Source: Epiperipatus broadwayi (taxonomy: Eukaryota; Onychophora; Udeonychophora; Euonychophora; Peripatidae). Taken from it: a stretch of DNA of 64,000 nucleotides. Location: positions 1,056,001 through 1,120,000 of the forward strand of contig JAQFVV010012545.1 in NCBI GenBank assembly GCA_028023455.1, written 5' to 3'. This document shows, piece by piece, positions 1-12,365 of this stretch (position 1 is the stretch's first letter; each line of letters opens with the position of its first letter). The notes below the pieces were generated by a model. That model saw only the letters and a list, made by a program, of their open reading frames with translations, searched no databases and was not told where the DNA came from. A program made the translations under genes and the position numbers.

Positions 1-555
1 GTCACATCATCAATTCATCCATTGTTTTTATTCCACTCTCTTTCTTGCCCAGTTCTTCAATTCTATGTAACTTACCATCTCTTATATCATCCAACAATGT
101 CAATCTTTTCCATCCTTCCTTCTTATTTCCACTTCCCTCCAAAACATCTTTCATTAAACTATAATTTCTTCTTAACATATGTCCAATCCAGTTTCTCTTT
201 CTCTCTCTAATTTCTTCAATCAATCTTACTTTTTCATTTATTCTTTTCAAAACTTCATTTGTTATTTTATTCATCCAACTAATATGTTTCCATTCTTCTC
301 CATGACCACATCTCAAAGACTTCCAATCTATTTCTAATTTTATTACTCATTATCCATGTTTCACAATCATACATTAGTACTCGCCACACACAGCATTTAA
401 TTAATCTGTTTCTTAATTCTTTTTTCAAAAGTTCACAAAATATCTTCTTTCTCTTAATAAGTGCTTCCTTTGCCAATCCTATTCTTCTTTTAATTTTATC
501 TTCACTTCTTTTATCCTGCAATACTATTTTGGTATAATAACTAAATCCTGTTTTA
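1..555 (-). pseudogene. LINE 3' fragment (RTE/jockey-like ORF2 C-terminus), truncated by window edge
   Basis: Two minus-strand reading frames (521-279 and 316-2) join across one frameshift near 280-315. Together they give the C-terminal part of a LINE polyprotein. Visible blocks are an 'IKRRIGLAKEA' stretch, a decayed 'YDCETW' (usual form YGAETW), 'FEMWSWRRME', then 'RKRNWIGHMLRRN' and a 'LLDDI' block. These follow the order seen downstream of the reverse-transcriptase core in many insect and other invertebrate LINEs. The RT core itself is absent. Part of the 3' end lies beyond base 1. The frameshift and lack of a start make it a dead copy. Family recognition rests on motif order from memory, not a search. 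Confidence 0.75.
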
Positions 556-2399
556 ACATCTCAAATATTTTTAATATTTAGTAACTGTAATTATGTTATT
601 TTAAAAAATACAATTACATTTGCAAGATTTGTTATTATGCCTTTAGTCCTTTTTTGGAGAGAAATGTTACTTACAACAAAAAATCTATAAAAATAAGAGA
701 TAAATTAGGAAAATCACTATATCATCTTACTTTTGTTTTTTACTATGCATTTAATTATTAAAATTTGGCAGATAATCATAGTTTTATTTAAATAAAATGT
801 TAAAATAAAAATAAGATAAATTAGTGTGTAACATAATAATGTTAAATATATGAATACATGTGCTCAACCTGAAGAATGCAAAATTATTTAGCAAAGTATC
901 TGGCTTGATAGTGATTTTCTTTGGATGATCCATTGTACACCAAGGGTCAGTTAAGGGATAATAAATAACTTATCTTTTGGAGTTAATTGCTTATAGATAT
1001 ATGACCCCAATGTTTTCTTTGCAAAATAGTTATAAAGAATAAATACCTAGAGGAAAAGAATATCTGAGAACTCTCCTAGAATACTTGGTCTTTGAAGGAT
1101 ACAGAATCCTAGTAAACATTCTTACACTTTGTAATTTTTTGAGATAAATAGTCTATGGGTTTGTAGCTTGATAATATTCAACTAATCTTGTGTGATCTGG
1201 TGTATGATTGACAATTATTGTAATGGGTCAGTGGATTACTCAAGAAAGAGTGGGGGGCACATTTTACTATGGTCAGACTTTGGGTCTTTGGATAGGATGC
1301 AAATGATTATGCAATAAATTACATAACCTGTGATTGTATATACTTTCAATAGACTAGTTCTGTATATTTTTATTAACTTAGATACAATTTGGGTTAATTC
1401 ATCTAGTTCTCACCCCTTCCTGGCTCCATTATACCACAGTATTCAAACTCAGAGAGCAATTGACATAGCCTCTCTTAACAGGGGATGAAATTACACTAGT
1501 CAGTAACTATTGCATCTTTATATAGATGATGATTGATTATCCAAACTCTTTAAATATTCTCTAGTATCACTGCACATAGAATAAGATGTGTTTGTGCGTA
1601 TATGCATTCAAGGTTATTATACTAATTGGTAAGAATGCCTCTTTGTGATAATACTAGCAATAGTAATGATGATGAGCTAAAGACCAAATTAAAATAATTC
1701 TGTAACATTTATTGAATGATAACAAAAAAAAATATAACACAAAATAGTTTAACAATAGTGGGTTATATAATCAGCTATTTCAAGGATGAGCTTCTACCAT
1801 ATTATTATTTAAAATAATGAAAATTCTTATCCCTAACCCATGGTAGAAATTCATGTATTTGTTAACAATTATTTACAAATGCATATATATAAAAAATAAT
1901 TTTGTAAGACCACAAATCTGACTGGCTAAATCAATATTACAGTCGCATTTAAATGATTACCCTTGCTCAGTTCATGTTGATGGTTATCAATCTTTTTGGG
2001 GACTCTTCCTTATCTATGATATCTCAAATATTAATAGGAAAGAATGTCCACAGAAGAATGTTAGTCAATTATACTGAAAACAAAAAGGAAACACATAGCA
2101 AAATATTAATTAACGGTAACTAACAAAAAATTCTGTCCTGCATTTAATGTACATACTTAATGTGAAATATTATCAAAATCTTACCTCTTTTTATTTCCCA
2201 TTAGTATGTCAGAGTCATATTGGTGATGGGAGGGTAAGCTGACCTAAATGTTATTTAATATTAAAAAAAATGCTTAATTAAACTTTAACTGCTTGCCACC
2301 CTTCTTATTCTTAAAATGAACTTTTCTGAGATTTAGACACTTCTGCTTCCAAGTGTAGAAACAAAAATAAAAAACAATAATAGGAAACAAAAATCAAAA
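556..2399. other. AT-rich intergenic stretch, no gene seen
   Basis: No reading frame of note, no tandem array and no clear inverted repeat. It has only short A and T runs. Confidence 0.5.
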
Positions 2400-2700
2400 T
2401 TTCCAATCGATTGTGTTGGTTAAAGTCTGATAAGTTTGCTGGGAATGTCCTTCATATTATCAGTCCATCTTTTTTAAGACCGATTTCCTTGGATAACGAT
2501 AACATACTGCTCCCTTGGAAAGTGATATAATCATGTTTGGAACAATAGGGCATCACTCTATTCCAGTTGATTTCTCTTAGTTTATTAGCAGGCATTTCTC
2601 CAAAGACAGTAGATGTTTCTTTAGGCTTTGTGGCAATAGATAAGTGAAGTCACTGTGCTTTTGTGGCTCCAGAAATGATGTTTGCCCTTATAGTATTATT
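2400..2700 (-). pseudogene. Possible LINE 3' remnant
   Basis: Read on the minus strand around 2420-2500, one frame gives a stop-containing stretch with 'KRWTDNMKDIPSK'. This resembles the 'RWTDDI' block near the C-terminus of many invertebrate LINE ORF2 proteins. GC content is slightly above that of the flanks. The match is short and the frame is broken, so this is a weak call; it could be unrelated intergenic DNA. Confidence 0.3.
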
Positions 2701-4469
2701 ACTTTAGCCAGAAAACATTGTACAGTGATCTATATTATATACGGATTTCATATAATTCCAGTTTAGCATTTAATAGCAATATATGTATAAGAATTATTTT
2801 GCTTCTTTTCCTCATTTATTGATGACTATTTACTTTCTTTCTACTCATGTGCGAATAGAGTTAATGTTTCTTAAAATAAATAAATAAAAATATTTACTTC
2901 TTTAAATTGAAAGGTTTACTTATTAATTTTGAATCTAATTGCTGGTTTGGCTTGCTAATTACTTCAAAGCTATTCAAAATCTATTTCATTTCAACTATAT
3001 ATGTCCATTTTATAGCATTCGAAGTTTAAGTATGGCAAGGTTGTCTTTTATTTAGCAGAAAGCATTATTTTGAAAGAGAAAGAATGAATATTCAAACTAT
3101 TTTTATACAATATTCAGTTTGAAAACAGGATTAATTCATTTCTGATTATCCATGTGTTGAATCTTGCATTTCCTTATACACTGATATGATTTCCTATTGT
3201 TGTGTAGATTTTATTTATAGAAATTGGGCTAAAACAATTATTTATTGAAGTTTTAATTTCATTTCTACAGTTGGTCACCTAGTGACTGATTTGAGATTAG
3301 GTTATTATTTTATGCATCTTGTCAAATGTCTTTATTATTGTTCTGGTTTAGTTTGTGATGTACAACACTGATTTTTTTTTTAGTTTTGATGTTAGTCTAC
3401 ATATATATTTGACTGAACTTTTTAGAGTGTTTAATTTGAGTACTTATAATTTTATAATTTTTTTATTACCATAGAAAAAATTAAGCTGTTGTGGGATGAA
3501 GTATTTTAATCACTAATAAATTGAATACTTAATGTGTATATGTGAGTCTTAAAAAAGATATATACTAAATTGCTTAGTAATCTATGGGTTAAGCATATAT
3601 TTTCCATGGCTCAATTTGGTGATGTGGATTAATCTGAAATGGTGTGATAAGGCTGTAAGCTACCCTTATAACTATATTTATTTGATAGTTCTAGGAGCAA
3701 AAATGATTATAATAAATAGAAATTATTTGGAAATTTGAAGATACTAACGTGGACAACATTTGAACAATTGTTGAAGAAATATTTCTAAAATGGGTGACAT
3801 TCTCTAAAGTTTGACTTTTGCTTTAAATGAAGAAAAGGATTACCATTTCAAATAGTCTGTAATAAAGGATAGATTTGTTTTGTGATTCAGTGCAATAAAA
3901 TTTAGAAGATGGTGGAATTGTTTACTTGAAGAATAACAATGATTTGGGCAAAACATAAAAAAAGAGAACTGTTGGAATTTTTTAAATGTGGAGAATATAA
4001 AAAAAAAAAAATAAGTTGCAAGTTTAATTTTAGAAACACTACAAATGTCAAAGATTTATACAAAAACAATTTAAAAAAGTAGTTTGATGATATACTAAAT
4101 AAGTGATTAAATGATTCGTTGTTTGGGAAGTCATATGATGTTTAAGTACCACAAATAATGGAGTTTCAGTCTAAAAGCTTTAATTCTTGAAACTCTCATT
4201 CTATCACTGTACATAATTATCTATAGTTAGAAAATTGTTACTTATGCTTTAAAGTTGATCCTAAAAAGGGGAGAAAAAAGAGAGAAAAGAGAGAAAATTA
4301 TGATTAATCTTAAGAACTGTTTGTTAATCTTATGATGCAAGCAGGAACAGTCTGAAATATTTTTCTTTCAAAAGTAATTTGATAATGATAAATATATAAG
4401 CAAACACAAGCTAAAATGAAAAAATTTGCTTGAGATGTCTTCTCTATCTGAAAGGCTTTTGATTATGAT
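2701..4469. other. AT-rich intergenic stretch with a possible SINE relic
   Basis: No gene seen. On the minus strand at about 4183-4218 there is a short 'gtgatagaatgagag' segment. It resembles the tRNA-like relics at 43349 and 44455 and may be a decayed SINE head. The rest is A/T-run sequence. Confidence 0.4.
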
Positions 4470-5149
4470 ATGCCTACTATTGTCATTTTTAATCATTATC
4501 GATCCACTCCAGGATGAACGTCTCTTCAAGTTCAATCCATTTTCTCCCAACTTTAATCTCTCCTCTCCACATCACTCCACACTTTTTTATTTCATTCATC
4601 CATCTCACATGTGGTCTCTTTTTAGATCATTTACAATCTCTTGGAATCCAGTTTAAGATTTCAACTGTCCATCTATTATCATATCTTTTAGCAGAATGTC
4701 CTGTGCAGCATCACTTCAGTCTCTTAGTAGTTTCAATGATGTTAATAACATCTATTTGTTTTTTCAATCGTGTATTTTGTTTTCAATCACTTCTTGTTAT
4801 TCATGCATCTCTCCATACTTTGTTGGGTAGTCTGAAGTCTCTGTATTGCTCTTTTGTTAAGTGTCCAAGTCTCAGATCCATAAGTAAAAACTGGTAAAAC
4901 ACATTTATTAAAAACCTTTTTTCAAACGCATAGGCATATTTTCTTTTAATATTAAGTTATTTCTACCAAAAGCACTCCAACCAAGTTTAATTCTATGATT
5001 AATTTCATCCATTATGTTTCCATCTGTAATAATAATTTAGCCAAGATCTTTATAATTGTTAACTTCTAATTCATCATTATCAATCTTTATTTTTATTTTT
5101 TGAGAAAATGTATTGAACATTACTTTAGTCTTTTTAATATTTACTTTTA

Positions 5150-6460
5150 TTCCTACTTTTTTACTTCTATCTGATAACTTTTGCGAACTTTCTTGAAGTT
5201 CTAAAGCAGTATTTGCAAAAACAACTACATCATCTGTAAAATATAGATGATTTAAATAATCTCCATTTAGTTTACTCTCTTAGCTTCTCATTTCAATCTA
5301 CAAAATACTTTTTGCAAAACTGCTATAAAAAGTTTTGGAGATATGGAGTCAACTTCTCAATGTTAATCTTCCTAGTATCATTATGTAATCTAATTGTTGC
5401 TGCTGCAGTTTTATAAATATTCTTCAGAAGACAATATCCTGGGTCTATACCTTGATGATCTAATCCTTATAGAATCAAATGACTTTTTATAATCTACAAA
5501 TCCAAAGCATAATGGCAACTCATATTCATTGGTCTTTTCTATAACTTCTTTCAATTCTTGGATGTAGTCCACTGTACTAAAATCACTTTTAAATCCAGCT
5601 TGTTCTTCTGCTTGGTTAAAATCCAAAGTTTGCTGTAGATGAGTTGTAATTATTTTGGTAAAAATTTTATATAGAACTGATAAAGGACTGATAGGTCTAT
5701 AATTTTTAATATCTTCTTTATCACCTTTTTTAAATATTAATATTAATCCTGCATTCTTCCAATCATCTGGTACATCTTTATCATTTGGTGTATAACTTTG
5801 CCAAAAAATTTTCTATTTTTCACCTGCTTCTTTTAAGATATTGATTATAATTCCATCATTACCTGGAGTTTTTCCTTTCTTCATGATTTTAATTGCATGT
5901 CTCATTTCTTCTTATAAAATCCTGGGCAATTCAGAAGATATAGTAGTTGTACGAGGTACTTTTCCTTGTTCTTTATTGTTAAAATACTTCTTGATAGAAC
6001 TTTTCTACACATTTCATGATGACATCTCTCTTTTTAGTAATAGTTCCATCTTTTTTCTTATTACAGAAATAAGTTTCCTATCAATACCAAGATGTTGTTT
6101 TACACTCTTGAGACTTTTATTTTCTTCTATAGCTTTTCTTGCTAGTTCACAATTATACTTTCTTATATCTTTTTTTTCCTTTAGAAATTCAAGATATTCA
6201 TTTCTTCTTAATGCTTTATTTTTGTATGTTTTCATATTCTTTTTTTTTTATATAAATTGTCTTGTCTCAAAAGAAATTTTAATAGCGAATTGCTGATTTT
6301 TTATACCAATTATCTTTGTAGTTTTTAAAAGTGGATCAGTTATCTTCTTATTGAATTTGTTCAAATCTGAATCATGTTCAATATCTGTTAATATTTGAAA
6401 ATGATTTGCAAGTTCTAATTTAAATTCATTGGAATATTTCTGAAAAGTAAGAATTATCAA
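5150..6460 (-). pseudogene. RTE LINE reverse transcriptase remnant (copy A)
   Basis: Minus-strand frames at 6460-6248, 6235-6014 and 5626-5411 give the pre-RT linker and the start of the RT core. The 5626-5411 frame reads 'DFNQAEEQAGFKSDFST', 'TNEYELPLCFGFVDYKKSF' and 'DSIRI'. This is the RTE region around RT motif A, with its D and FD. Downstream on the minus strand (5300-5150) broken frames carry the later RT motifs, and 5216-5250 corresponds to the 'FADD' motif region. Stops and frameshifts separate all pieces. The same blocks occur in copy B at 32100-33238. No intact catalytic core survives. Confidence 0.75.
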
Positions 6461-6725
6461 CTATGAATATTATTTTCTTAATAATTTTTTTCTCTCTAGT
6501 TTTATATTAATGTGTATCTTACATCTTACTAATTGACTATCACTTCCTGTGCTGAATTTATTAAGAACATTACAATCTTGAAATATATATTTTCTGTTAG
6601 GCAAAATATAATCCAATTCTGCTATACCTTCATTTGAATATTTTCATGTCCAATTGCATTTAACATTTTTCTCAAAAAATGACTTCATAATATAAAGTTT
6701 CTCTTTTTCTGCAAACTCCACAAGT

Positions 6726-7127
6726 CTATGTCCTCTTTTTATTTCTATCACCACAATCAAATTTACCTACAACACTTTTATCTTTCAATTGTTTACAAGT
6801 TCTAGCATTAAAGTCTTTCATGACAGTTTTAAAATGTTGTTTGGTCTGATCAAAAGCTTTTTGTCTATCTATATAAAAATGCTCTACTTCTTCATCACAA
6901 TGAGAACTTATTTGGGCATTAACCTGAATTACCTGCATTCAATATCTGCTATTAATTTGAATATGTAATCTTACAACTCTGTCCAATACACCATCAATCC
7001 CCACAGTGTTGTTCTTCCACTTTTTATTTATAATGAATTCTACTCCACTTGTACTTCCAGTGTCTGTTCCTTTGTAATATAGTACATGCCCACTTTTTAA
7101 ATCATGTCTTTTTTCATCAAATGGCAT
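6726..7127 (-). pseudogene. RTE LINE endonuclease domain remnant (copy A)
   Basis: Two adjoining minus-strand frames encode the N-terminal APE-like endonuclease region. The first (7127-6939) has 'SGHVLYYKGTDTGSTSGV' and 'DRVVRL'. The second (6938-6726) has 'IQVNAQISSHCDEEVE', then 'KDFNART' where the family normally has GDFN, then 'VGKFDCGDRN'. APE endonucleases nick target DNA to prime reverse transcription. Here the GDFN glycine is replaced and the frame is broken between the two halves, so the enzyme is dead. The domain start (the usual N and E catalytic motifs) is missing beyond 7127, consistent with 5' truncation. Confidence 0.75.
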
Positions 7128-10100
7128 CCTGGGTCCACAATCAGGAGATTGTTAGAACCATCTGCCTTTGGCCACCAACTGCTGCCATTCTTTCTGGGAA
7201 TAAAGGCCAGGATTTATTTTATATGTCATGATTGTAAATATCTATTAGAAGAAGAAAATATATATTAACACCCATATTCATTCTGCCTTCAAGAAACTCA
7301 ACTGATATTTCAGTTAAGAGCTATCAGGCAATTGAAAAGAAAGACTATGATGTTTATTGATCTTAGAGATAAAAAGCCAATAAACTTACCGTGCTGGCTA
7401 ATGCATGTTGGTGAACAGCCCATATATGTTCATATACTATATGAATAATCACATAGTAATAATAATAACAGCTGCAACGATAAGAACGTATAGAATAGAC
7501 ATTAGGAATTTGCGCTACTTGGTTCCTTTAAGGCCTCCAGAGCAATCAAAGGGTCTCCTTTCAGTTAACAGCAAATTCCTTTATGCAGTCATGCATACTA
7601 TATATCTCTAATTATTTATAATATACATGTTTCTATATTATTTATTTTTGTGGGTTTTTTTTTTAAATATTGTTACTTGTTCTTTTATAAATAATTGGCT
7701 TTAACTTCTTTATATATATATTTGTTTTGTTTTTGTATTTCCAGTAATCTTTGACCTGGAAAGGCTGGTCATTTTGTTGAGGTCTGAAAATCAATCATCT
7801 TATTGTCCGCATTGTACATCCTGTAAGAGAATTAAATTAATTTCCTCTTGTTCTTAAAACAAACTGCATTGTAAAATAGATGTCCGGGTTTTTTTTTTTT
7901 TGTTTGTTTGTACGTTTTGTTGTTTAGATAAAATAAATGTGACATAATAAAATATAAAACTAATATTATTTTTTTTTACGGAAACCTTTTTTTTTTTTTT
8001 TAATTTATTCTAATATATCCCAAATTTTATTGAATATATATATTGAACCCAACAAACTGATGTCCAAACAAACTATTGAATTGAGGGAAAGTGATCGAAA
8101 AATCGAATTTTTAATTATCCTGTTATTTGAGTATAAGTAAAGTATTCATAAAAATAAAGAATTTGATCGTTAAAAATGGATCCAGAATAATAAATTAAAA
8201 AAACTAATCACAGGGAATACATTTTTTAAATAAAAGTCTACATTTATCATATATATATAAATTCATCTTATGAACAATCCATTCTGCTATCACAAATAAA
8301 TCAAAGGCTTATGCTTAGATCAAGAAAATAAACTTGCAATTAAAGCAGAGTGTTAGTTTGAGCAAACACTCATCAAATCACTGAGTTATGCTTTCTTTTA
8401 TTGACTCAAGTCTTGGTTAAATCCAGTTATGTTAAATCTGATAAATTATGACTAAATAAATTTTTAATGAACTTGCTGTTCTCAGCAAACTAATGATCTT
8501 AAACTGTTATGTATATATTTATTAACATTGATGCTTAATACAATGTAGTTTAACTTATCTATCATCTTTTTATCTGTCACAGAATCTACAATTAAAAAGA
8601 ATTTTCTTTGACTGCAATTCCTTATACTATGAGTATTAAAGAATGATAATTATATGATCAATCTTTTGAGATGTCATGTAACATTCTAAGTTGTAAACTG
8701 AGCATGATAGACCCATGCATTTGATCAAACAGATATTTTTTTTAAGTTTTCCCAATTAGAAATCGAGCTGAGAACTTTATTTCTTGATCTATTACTGCAC
8801 TTACCCCTGTAGTAATATGAATAAACAAGTGAACACAATAATAGCATATTAATAACTTCACTAGTATTTATTTAATTTATCAATGATTATTTAAAGTTAA
8901 TACAAAAATCAGACAGTAAATTCTCGATCAGGACACATAATTGGTACGAATTCAAAAATATTTTCAGATAATATTACACCAATTATACATTTGGAGCAGT
9001 TTTATTGAGTGAATGATTAAAGATCATTCACACTAGATCAAACTTTTTTATTCTTGTTTTAGTAACATCCGCTAAGATTGATTGTAAATATGAAAGAAAT
9101 ATTTATACTAGGATCCCACGTTTACAATTGTGCTTTTTGAAAAAGTTTGGTAACACACATACAATATGGCCCAAGTACATAAACAAGATTGTAAATAATG
9201 AATGATGGTGATTTATTAATTTGCAGAAATTTTTAAAACTGAAAGATTACTAAATATCCTCTTTGATAACTTTAGGCTATTTTCAGATGTGTCTGAATTT
9301 TGTATACAATAACATATTTTGATATAGTGGATTATAGATGCATTGTTGTGAAAATAACTTGGTTTGAGAAATTTTAAACAGAATGACTTTAAATTGATAA
9401 TTGGAGAACCAAACAAAGATTTAATTATCAAAAGTTTGTGAATGTTTCACATAAATATAATATATATTTAGTTTTGATTATGGAATAAAGTATGCATATA
9501 ATATTAGAAACAAACTTTAATCTTAAATAAAATTTTGTTTGGGCCTATGTAATAAAGTGAATTAAAATGTTTTAGAAACAAATCTCACAGAAAGCATTTA
9601 GATATAAAGCCTTTTATATTTAAGTAAACATGCAACCACATATTATGTAGAATTTGTAAAAGATCAGCACGTTGAATGGTAGGATCAGTAAAGAATATTC
9701 TGTAGTAATAATAAAGGAAGTAGAAGACTGTAAATTGTTGCTGGTACAACTGTAAAAGTTTGGTAAATGGTCTTACATAAATTTTTTACATCTATGATGG
9801 AGAAATGAAATAGGCAATTTGCATTTACGGGTAATCCAATAGATCAATTACCTCAAACAAATAGTATAAGGTGATCAGAAAGACTAAAATATCTTGAAAT
9901 TATGAAAATTTACTTATTTTAATAAAAGATCTCTCATGATACTGGAAATTCTTCAAGTTATTTAAAAGAATTCTGAAATTTATGAAAAATTGACTTCACC
10001 AGAAATGGAATGAGAGTCGATACTTAAATGAGTTTTTCTTCTCTGTTATGGTTTATTAATAAATACATTTAGATATATAACAAATTATAAAAATCCTAAT

Positions 10101-11479
10101 GAAGATGCTTAAGAATATTTTACTTGTAGTAAAGTAATTTAAAAATTTATATTCTATTATCCTTATGGGACAATTTCAACTGTATTTACAAATATATAAC
10201 AAGAAATAATGTGATAAAAGTTTATAGACTTCTCTGATACAATCTTATCAATTAAAAACCATTTTAAAATTTCCCTATCAAACAACAAAGTTCATACTCT
10301 TATTCCTTTAATCATAAATGTTTGTTTCTTGTACTAGAAAGACCACTTCTTTATTCATTCATTAGTACTGTGGTTGGATGGATGAATCTGAGACTTAATC
10401 ACTCTCAAATGGAAAGTCAGTCTGTCACTTTTATTGTTCACTTGTCATATAATTTTCTAAACCATTGTTTATTTAATTTTTTTTTTATTATAATGATGAC
10501 ATCCATCTATGTAATTGCTGCCCATTTTCTTTTTCTTTTTTTCACCAATCTTTTTGAATATTGCACGTAGTTCACCAAGGCTATTTCAATCTATGTTATT
10601 TATTCTTTATATATTGTGTTCAAATACCCACCTTTCTTATTGTCCCCCACAAAGGTTTTTTACCATCATCACAACTCAAAAATATCAACATTTTTTATTC
10701 TTATTTTTCAGGATCCAACTTATTACATACAACATTTATTGTATTTGTAAGCAAATCTTCATCTTTTGAGAATTTATGAAAAATATTATCAAAGTTGTCA
10801 TTATTAAAAAAAAGAAGTGAAAGCTTTCTATTCTCAGTTTATTTCGTGGATCAGAAATGTGCATAAATCTTCAGATGTTAGTGTTGTAATATGAGTTTCA
10901 CTGACATTTCTTTTACTCATCACTTTATTTTTAGTTCTCATTTTTTTATATCTATGGTTTTTTTATTTCCACAATATCTCATCTGAGAGATATATATTAT
11001 TTTTAATGTTCTAATATCAGAATTGAGTAATGATGAAGATAGAATAGCTTGAAATTGTGCCAGTTTATTTTGCAGACATCCATCACTGATTATATTATTT
11101 CAATTTGGCATATTTGTAGTATTTGCTTTTTTTTTCTTTTTTTTTTCACTTTTATAATGTAAAACAAAACAAAAAAGTTACATTTTACAATATTAAGAAA
11201 ATTTTAAAACATATATTTTATAAACAAAATAACTTAGATGTTAGAAAATTCAAATTTTAATCATTTATATTTGTGGAAGTTTTATTTCCTTCAGACAAAT
11301 ATTTCTTGAAGTTCCATTTTTATTGTCCATAAGTTAAAAAATCTTTTGACAGTTTACACTGTTTGTAGGGTTTTTCAGAAGATAATTTAATACATGGATA
11401 ACCCTAGAAAAGAAATTATCAGTGGTATGTTAAAATCACGCTTGTTATGACATACAATTAACCACTGATAAAAGTAAAT
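7128..11479. other. AT-rich intergenic stretch, no gene recognised
   Basis: Over 4 kb without a supported gene. Homopolymer T runs occur at about 7655-7665, 7890-7902 and 7988-8002. Short open frames (for example 9216-9431 minus and 10322-10779 plus) are low in complexity and have no recognisable motif. A slightly more GC-rich block at 10490-10830 may be decayed LINE on the minus strand, but no diagnostic motif could be confirmed. Confidence 0.5.
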
Positions 11480-11665
11480 TTTGCAATTACTAAATATAAT
11501 ATTTCTTTTTCTTTGGCCATCTCTCTTGACTACATCAAGTCTGCTCCTAGGTCATTCCCACATATTTTTTTATGATTTATTTTGTGGGATCATTTATTCA
11601 GCTTCTTTTTGGTCTTCTCTTCCCTCCAGTTTTTTGTCTTTCTTTCATGTATATTATATTTTTTG
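11480..11665 (-). pseudogene. Possible LINE C-terminal remnant
   Basis: On the minus strand a broken frame gives a basic run followed by 'SHKINHKKICG' and a 'SREM' block. This loosely fits the 'GRPRxRWxDDI..aG..W..AQDR..W' tail of many LINE ORF2 proteins. Only spacing and a few residues match, so the assignment is tentative. Confidence 0.25.
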
Positions 11666-12158
11666 TTCAAAGACAGGATTAACCAAAAACAATATTTAAT
11701 CATTAGTGGTAGTTTGCTATTTCTTGACTTCCTCCCCCCCTCCCCCTGCTTGACATGATTTATTTTAGCATTTCAATTTTAGAGTTATATTATACAATAT
11801 AATCTTCTTAAATCCCTAAATTTTTTATTTACATTTTTAATAAGTGATGATATTCATGAAAAACATTTATTTTAGAAAATATATTTTTATTCTTTTGAAC
11901 CAAATATAAAAATATGCATTGTACTATTCATATATTTTGACCATTTTTAAAATATTTAAAAGAATAATATACCTTTTATGTCAGAATAATGTAATGAGAT
12001 ATAGTATATGATTCTAAAGAGTAAGTACAACCCAATTTTAAAAATAATATTTTTTGTTAATATTATATTTATACATAATAAAGATTCATTCTTTACAGAA
12101 ATAGCTTTTATAAAAGTTGATGCCCTCATACTATTTATAATTAAAACTAATGATTCTG
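11666..12158. other. AT-rich intergenic stretch
   Basis: Contains a C-rich patch at about 11732-11747. Otherwise A/T-rich with no feature seen. Confidence 0.5.
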
Positions 12159-12209
12159 AATAAATAAATAATAATAATAACAACAATAATAATAATAATA
12201 ATAATAATT
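12159..12209. repeat. Imperfect AAT/AAAT microsatellite at the 5' edge of LINE element 1
   Basis: A run of AAAT then AAT units with one AAC interruption (around 12180), ending in about eight pure AAT units. Element 1 begins directly after it. This is the left-most of three AAT tracts that bracket the two LINEs. Confidence 0.9.
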
Positions 12210-12365
12210 ACTGAATTGCCAAAAAACAATTGCTTAAAACATCACCTGAAGATAATTAATATTCACACCTATCAGGGAAAAGGGACTTTTTGCTCACAAA
12301 GTAAGTGATTTATTGCTTATAATTTTGTTTTTCTAAGCGCTATTCAGACGCTATATATTGTCAAT

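Larger units (their letters stand above)
4470..7127 (-). mobile_element. RTE-type LINE, copy A (5'-truncated, dead)
   Basis: A single minus-strand LINE copy. From 5' to 3' (high to low coordinate) it contains endonuclease pieces (7127-6726), a linker (6460-6014), the RT core (about 5840-5150) and the C-terminal block (about 4930-4480, with an IARR-like region in broken frames). The 3' end lies near 4480. Copy B (31970-34335) is co-linear with it at nucleotide level, for example at 4905-4935 against 33380-33415 plus 33921 onward. Order, motifs and a short 3' end without a long poly-A fit the RTE clade. Many stops and frameshifts make it inactive. Unlike copy B it is uninterrupted, so it serves as the empty site for the foldback insertion there. 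Confidence 0.85.

Noticed and set aside
5841-6296. 151-codon plus-strand frame
   Set aside because: It is the complement of RTE copy A, whose minus-strand frames match a known family.
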